The position numbers and the translations under genes are program-made. This document shows positions 60,325 through 64,000 of a DNA stretch of 64,000 bases, piece after piece. The notes beneath the pieces are model-generated. The model made no database searches and was not told the DNA's origin. It saw nothing but the letters and a program-made list of their open reading frames with translations. Position 1 is the first letter of the stretch, and each line of letters opens with the position of its first letter. Origin of the DNA: Mycobacterium interjectum (GTDB lineage Bacteria; Actinomycetota; Actinomycetes; Mycobacteriales; Mycobacteriaceae); assembly GCF_900078675.2 (NCBI RefSeq), contig NZ_LT546237.1:4419238-4483237 (forward strand), in the 5' to 3' direction.

Positions 60325-60340
60325 GGTACCACAGAGTACC
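60325..60340. promoter_or_regulatory. TetR operator 1, GGTAC-N6-GTACC
   Basis: Perfect 5-bp arms GGTAC (60325-60329) and GTACC (60336-60340). Centre lies 33 bp from that of operator 2, about three helical turns. Confidence 0.75.
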
Positions 60341-60357
60341 GTATCGGGAAAGGTTTT

Positions 60358-60373
60358 GGTACACCGTGGTACC
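60358..60373. promoter_or_regulatory. TetR operator 2, GGTAC-N6-GTACC
   Basis: Same arms and the same 6-nt spacer length as operator 1, with a shared TTTGGTAC context. It ends 38 bp before the cyp138 start. Confidence 0.75.
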
Positions 60374-60410
60374 AGCCCCGAATCGGGGAGAAATGGGGAG
60401 CATCACCGCC

Positions 60411-61727
60411 ATGAGCGACGTCGTCACCGCCCCGCCGGCCGTTCGGTTGCCGCCGGCCACCCGGATGCCGAAACTGCTGCAGGGCATTTTCTTTGCGATC
60501 TCGCGCCGGCGGATGATCCAGCGGCTGGCGCGCCGACACGGCAACGTGTTCACCGTCAACATCCCGATCTACGGCCGCGTGGTGGTGGTCGGCGACTGGC
60601 GGCTGGCGAAGCAGGTCTTCACCACCAGCCCGGAAGAGCTGGGGAACATCCAGCCCAACCTGAGCAGGCTGTTCGGCTCCGGCTCGGTGTTCGCGCTCGA
60701 CGGCGACGATCACCGCCGGCGTCGACGCCTGTTGGCGCCGCCGTTTCACGGCAAGAGCATGAAGAACTACGAACGGATCATCGAAGAGGAGACCCTGCGG
60801 GAGGCGGCCGGCTGGCCGGAGGGCAGGCCCTTCGCCACGCTGCCGTCGATGATGCACATCACGCTCAACGCCATCCTGCGCGCGGTGTTCGGGGCCGAAG
60901 GAGCGGAGCTCGACGAGCTGCGTCGGCTGATCCCGCCGTGGGTCACCTTGGGTTCGCGCATGGCGGCGCTGCCGAAACCTGAACGGAACCTTGGCCGGTT
61001 GAGCCCGTGGGGTCGGTTGGACCAATGGCGCCGGCAGTACGACGTCGTCATCGACAAGCTGATCGACGCCGAGCGGGCCGATCCCCATTTCGACGAGCGG
61101 ACCGACGTGCTGTCGCTGATGCTGCGCAGCACCTATGAGGACGGTTCGGCAATGTCCCGCAAGGATATTGGCGACGAGCTGCTCACGTTGCTGGCGGCCG
61201 GGCACGAAACCACCGCGTCGACGCTGGGCTGGGCTTTCGAGCGATTGAGCCGCCACCCGGGTGTCCTGGCCGCGTTGGTCGAAGAGGCGGAGCAGGGCGG
61301 CTCCGAGCTGCGCCAGGCGACGATCCTAGAGGTCCAGCGGGCGCGGACGGTCATCGATTTCGCCGCCCGACGCGTCTACCCGCCGGTCTTTCAACTCGGC
61401 GAGTGGGTCCTTTCCCGCGGGGATTCGATCATCATCAGCATCGCGCAGATCCACAACGACGCCAGCGTTTTTCCCGAGCCCGAGCGCTTCGACCCACAGC
61501 GCTACATCGAAAGCAAGCCGTCCTCGTTCGCGTGGATTCCGTTCGGCGGCGGGACCCGTCGCTGCGTGGGTGCGGCATTCGCCAACATGGAGATGGACGT
61601 GGTGTTGCGAACGGTGTTGCGCAACTTCACCATTGAGACCACCACGGAACCCGGGGAACGATGCCACAACCGCGGCGTCGCGTTCACCCCGAAGGACGGC
61701 GGACGCATCATGGTCCACCGGCGCTGA
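60411..61727 (+). CDS. cyp138: Cytochrome P450 138
   Basis: 438 residues, close to the length I recall for CYP138 (Rv0136). The oxygen-binding I-helix motif is AGHETTAS, the ExxR pair sits in LEVQRAR, and the heme cysteine is C385 in FGGGTRRCVGAAFA. It hydroxylates an unknown, probably hydrophobic, substrate with electrons from a ferredoxin system. ATG 60411 (MSDVV) is chosen by family length; ATG 60393, six codons upstream, has a closer GGGGAGA site. The 3' end lies in front of repeat copy D. Confidence 0.92.
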   Translation: MSDVVTAPPAVRLPPATRMPKLLQGIFFAISRRRMIQRLARRHGNVFTVNIPIYGRVVVVGDWRLAKQVFTTSPEELGNIQPNLSRLFGSGSVFALDGDDHRRRRRLLAPPFHGKSMKNYERIIEEETLREAAGWPEGRPFATLPSMMHITLNAILRAVFGAEGAELDELRRLIPPWVTLGSRMAALPKPERNLGRLSPWGRLDQWRRQYDVVIDKLIDAERADPHFDERTDVLSLMLRSTYEDGSAMSRKDIGDELLTLLAAGHETTASTLGWAFERLSRHPGVLAALVEEAEQGGSELRQATILEVQRARTVIDFAARRVYPPVFQLGEWVLSRGDSIIISIAQIHNDASVFPEPERFDPQRYIESKPSSFAWIPFGGGTRRCVGAAFANMEMDVVLRTVLRNFTIETTTEPGERCHNRGVAFTPKDGGRIMVHRR

Positions 61728-61742
61728 GCGCGTTGACTATCC

Positions 61743-61785
61743 GATAGTGGCGACCCGCTGCGCCGCGCTTGCGATCGCCACTATC
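61743..61785. repeat. Dispersed palindromic element, copy D, as bidirectional terminator
   Basis: A 29-nt core (61751-61779) matches copy C with a 10-nt internal deletion. The flanks extend it to perfect 11-bp arms, GATAGTGGCGA (61743-61753) and TCGCCACTATC (61775-61785). It lies between the convergent cyp138 and msrA genes and covers the msrA stop. Confidence 0.75.
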
Positions 61786-62293
61786 CGGCGGTGGCGCGGC
61801 GCGGCAACTTCCAACCGGGACGCACGAAGTGGCAGGTGTACCCGTTGGGGTAGCGCTGCAGGTAGTCCTGGTGCTCGGGCTCGGCCTCCCAGAAATCACC
61901 GGCCGGGCTGACCTCGGTCACGACCTTGCCGGGCCACAGGCCCGACGCCTCGACGTCGGCGATGGTGTCCAGCGCGATCCGCTTTTGCTCGTCGTTCAGA
62001 TAGAAGATGGCCGAGCGGTAGCTGGTGCCCCTGTCGTTGCCCTGACGGTCTTTCGTTGTCGGATCGTGGATCTGGAAGAAGAACTCCAGCAGCGTGCGGT
62101 AATCGGTGACGGCCGGGTCGTAGACGATTTCGACGGCCTCGGCGTGGGTGCCGTGATTGCGGTAGGTCGCGTTGGGGACGTCACCACCGCTGTATCCGAC
62201 CCGCGTCGATATCACGCCGGGCTGCTTGCGGATCAAATCCTGCATGCCCCAGAAACAGCCGCCGGCGAGAAGCGCCTTTTGAGGATCTGTCAT
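61781..62293 (-). CDS. msrA: Peptide methionine (S)-sulfoxide reductase MsrA
   Basis: 170 residues. The catalytic cysteine is C13 in [10 protein letters not shown], followed by [25 protein letters not shown], the standard MsrA fingerprint. It repairs the S-form of methionine sulfoxide in proteins, and also free, using thioredoxin. The orthologue is Rv0137c. The ATG at 62293 overlaps the longest frame of the divergent SnoaL-like gene; the real starts are 84 bp apart. Confidence 0.95.
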   Translation of the reverse strand: MTDPQKALLAGGCFWGMQDLIRKQPGVISTRVGYSGGDVPNATYRNHGTHAEAVEIVYDPAVTDYRTLLEFFFQIHDPTTKDRQGNDRGTSYRSAIFYLNDEQKRIALDTIADVEASGLWPGKVVTEVSPAGDFWEAEPEHQDYLQRYPNGYTCHFVRPGWKLPRRATAG

Positions 62294-62376
62294 TGCCTGC
62301 CTTTCTGATCGGCCACAGCCGTGCCCAGATGGAGCCCAGGCTACACTCCGCCGATGAGCTGCAACGGTGCCGCAAA

Positions 62377-62880
62377 ATGACAGGGCCAGCGTTCTCCCGT
62401 AGCGAGCTGGCTTCCGCGTTCGCGACGTTCGAGGCGACGGTCGCCCGGGCCGCCGAAACCCGGGACTGGGACGCCTGGGTCGAGCAGTACACGCCCGACG
62501 TCGAGTACATCGAGCACGCGGCGGGCACCATGCGCGGCCGCGACGAGGTGCGCGCGTGGATCAAGCAAACGATGACGACGTTCCCGGGCAGCCATATGGT
62601 CGCGTTCCCGACGTTGTGGTCGGTCATCGACGAGTCCACGGGACGGGTCATCCTCGAGCTGGACAACCCCATGCGCGACCCCGGCGACGGCAGCGTCATC
62701 AGCGCGACCAACATCACGATCATCACGTACGCCGGCGACGGCCAGTGGAGCCGTGAAGAGGACATCTACAACCCGCTGCGCTTCCTGCGCGCGGGAATGA
62801 AATGGTGCCGCAAGGCCCAAGCCCTGGGCACGCTCGACGAGGACGCGGCGCGCTGGATGCAGCAATACGGAGGAGCTTAA
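62377..62880 (+). CDS. SnoaL-like domain protein (Rv0138 type)
   Basis: 167 residues from ATG 62377, as expected for Rv0138. [46 protein letters not shown] is the start of a SnoaL-like NTF2 fold. Role unknown; perhaps an isomerase, hydratase or partner for the next enzyme. The GTG of the downstream gene follows its TAA directly with no spacer, and GGAGGAGC near the end serves as its ribosome binding site, so both are one unit. Confidence 0.88.
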   Translation: MTGPAFSRSELASAFATFEATVARAAETRDWDAWVEQYTPDVEYIEHAAGTMRGRDEVRAWIKQTMTTFPGSHMVAFPTLWSVIDESTGRVILELDNPMRDPGDGSVISATNITIITYAGDGQWSREEDIYNPLRFLRAGMKWCRKAQALGTLDEDAARWMQQYGGA

Positions 62881-63912
62881 GTGAGCACCAAACCCAAGCT
62901 GGTCATCGGCGCCAACGGCTTTCTGGGGTCACATGTGACCCGCCAGCTCGTCGCCGACGGGGCCGAGGTGCGGGCGATGGTGCGCCCGACCGCCAACACC
63001 CGCGCCATCGACGATCTCGAGCTCACCCGCTTTCACGGCGACGTTTTCGACACCGACACGTTGCGCGACGCGATGGACGGCGTCGACGACGTGTACTACT
63101 GCGTCGTCGACACCCGCGCCTGGTTGCGCGACCCGGCGCCGCTGTTCCGCACCAACGTCGAGGGCCTGCGCAACGTCCTCGAGGTCGCCGTCAAGGAACC
63201 CGACCTGCGCAGGTTCATCTTCACCAGCACCTACGCGACGGTGGGCCGGCGGCGCGGGCACGTGGCCACCGAAGAGGACCGGGTCGGCTCGCGCGGGCTG
63301 TCCGCCTATGTCCAATCCCGCGTTCAGGCAGAAGACCTGGTGATGCGGTACGTGGCCCAGGCCGGGCTGCCCGCCGTCGCGATGTGCGTCTCAACGACCT
63401 ACGGCAGCGGCGACTGGGGCCGCACCCCGCACGGCGCGTTCATCGCCGGCGCGGTCTTCGGCAAGCTGCCCTTCCTGATGGACGGCATCGCACTGGAAGT
63501 CGTCGGCGTCGACGACGCCGCCCGGGCCATGATCATCGCCGCCGAACGCGGGCGCATCGGGGAGCGCTACCTGATCTCCGAGCGGATGATCCCGCTCAGC
63601 GAGGTGGTGCGGATCGCGGCCGACGAGGCCGGTGTGCCGCCGCCCCGGCGCTCGATCTCGGTACCGGTGCTGTATGCCCTGGGCGCGTTCGGCAGCCTCC
63701 GGGCGCGGATCACCGGCAAGGATGCCGAACTCAGCCTCGAGTCGGTGCGCATGATGCGCGCGGAGGCCCCCGTCGACCACGGCAAGGCGGTCCGCGAGCT
63801 GGGCTGGCAGCCGCGCCCCGTGGAGGAATCCATCCGCGAGGCGGCCCGGTTCTGGGCCGCGCTGAAGGGCGGGCAGAACCCTCGAAAAGACAAGGCCGCG
63901 CAGTCCGAATAG
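62881..63912 (+). CDS. NAD-dependent epimerase/dehydratase-like oxidoreductase (Rv0139 type)
   Basis: 343 residues, extended SDR. The nucleotide loop is IGANGFLGSHVTRQL near the N-terminus and ITSTYATVG-like FTSTYATVG supplies the catalytic Ser/Thr. In place of YxxxK the sequence is YVQSR, with Arg for the usual Lys, which I also recall for the M. tuberculosis protein (Rv0139). It may therefore act as 3beta-hydroxysteroid dehydrogenase-like, dihydroflavonol-reductase-like, or lack standard catalysis. GTG 62881 directly abuts the upstream stop. Confidence 0.88.
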   Translation: MSTKPKLVIGANGFLGSHVTRQLVADGAEVRAMVRPTANTRAIDDLELTRFHGDVFDTDTLRDAMDGVDDVYYCVVDTRAWLRDPAPLFRTNVEGLRNVLEVAVKEPDLRRFIFTSTYATVGRRRGHVATEEDRVGSRGLSAYVQSRVQAEDLVMRYVAQAGLPAVAMCVSTTYGSGDWGRTPHGAFIAGAVFGKLPFLMDGIALEVVGVDDAARAMIIAAERGRIGERYLISERMIPLSEVVRIAADEAGVPPPRRSISVPVLYALGAFGSLRARITGKDAELSLESVRMMRAEAPVDHGKAVRELGWQPRPVEESIREAARFWAALKGGQNPRKDKAAQSE

Positions 63913-63986
63913 GCCCGGGCGTGCCGGTCGGGAAGCGTTGGGTGCCGGGCGTTGTTGCACCCTCTATCCGCGTCCGAGGAGGAACC

Positions 63987-64000
63987 GTGAGCCACCCCGA
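63987..64000 (+). CDS. Start of a further gene, cut by the window edge
   Basis: A GAGGAGGA site (63975-63982) followed after 4 nt by GTG 63987 (GTG AGC CAC CCC) marks a new gene on the plus strand. Only four codons are visible. By synteny Rv0140 would be expected, but this cannot be tested here. Confidence 0.5.

Overview
The window reads as a chromosomal segment of a slow-growing Mycobacterium, most like the M. avium complex group. The basis is high GC with GTG/ATG starts, and a gene order that follows M. tuberculosis Rv0107c to Rv0139: ctpI, rhomboid, acyltransferase, ldtA, oxyS, oxcA, fadD7, fusA2, Rv0121c-like, pepA, treS, mak, Rv0128-like, fbpC, htdZ, fadE1, fgd2, GNAT, ephF, TetR, cyp138, msrA, SnoaL-like, NAD-epimerase. 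Rv numbers come from memory of the reference genome, not from a search. No tRNA, rRNA, CRISPR array, transposase or phage gene was seen.

The conserved backbone is split by accessory blocks. (1) 3.5-19.2 kb: a twelve-gene catabolic island between the Rv0110-like and Rv0111-like genes. It has two divergent operons and a GntR-type regulator. The leftward operon holds a beta-propeller lactonase-like protein, the GntR regulator, an acyl-CoA ligase, an SDR and a zinc alcohol dehydrogenase. The rightward operon holds an SDR, a Rieske oxygenase, a Baeyer-Villiger-type monooxygenase, a second SDR, a CaiB-type CoA-transferase, a ThDP enzyme and an aldehyde dehydrogenase. Two near-identical GntR-type palindromes lie in the 9.53-9.74 kb divergent region. 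The enzyme set suggests breakdown of a cyclic or terpenoid-like compound through hydroxylation, ketone formation, ring oxygen insertion, lactone opening and CoA activation. The substrate is unknown. (2) 21.4-26.4 kb: an O-methyltransferase, an M-box (Mg2+) riboswitch with a small ORF and an Nramp-related transporter whose metal-site motifs depart from the Mn/Fe type, a quinone-oxidoreductase-like gene and a lipoprotein. (3) 27.3-28.0 kb: a cysteine hydrolase broken by one base in a C6 run. (4) 41.9-44.7 kb: an ABC exporter with MarR regulator and a phosphoesterase. (5) 46.7-48.5 kb: a GAF-ANTAR regulator and a manganese catalase. (6) 50.5-58.4 kb: a TetR/ferredoxin-reductase/fatty-acid-desaturase locus, SRPBCC and F420-type oxidoreductase genes, a DUF1214 protein with TetR, and a sulfotransferase.

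Backbone functions centre on the cell envelope and reserve carbohydrate: LdtA cross-links peptidoglycan, Ag85C transfers mycolates, TreS and Mak feed maltose-1-phosphate into glucan synthesis, and Fgd2 is an exported F420 enzyme. OxcA and FadD7 together fit oxalate use through oxalyl-CoA. A 39-nt intergenic element occurs four times (5.5, 22.3, 39.8 and 61.75 kb). One copy forms the C-terminal codons of a CoA ligase and one lies in the riboswitch leader. Several regulators carry clear inverted repeats at their promoters; the best pair is GGTAC-N6-GTACC twice between the TetR gene and cyp138.
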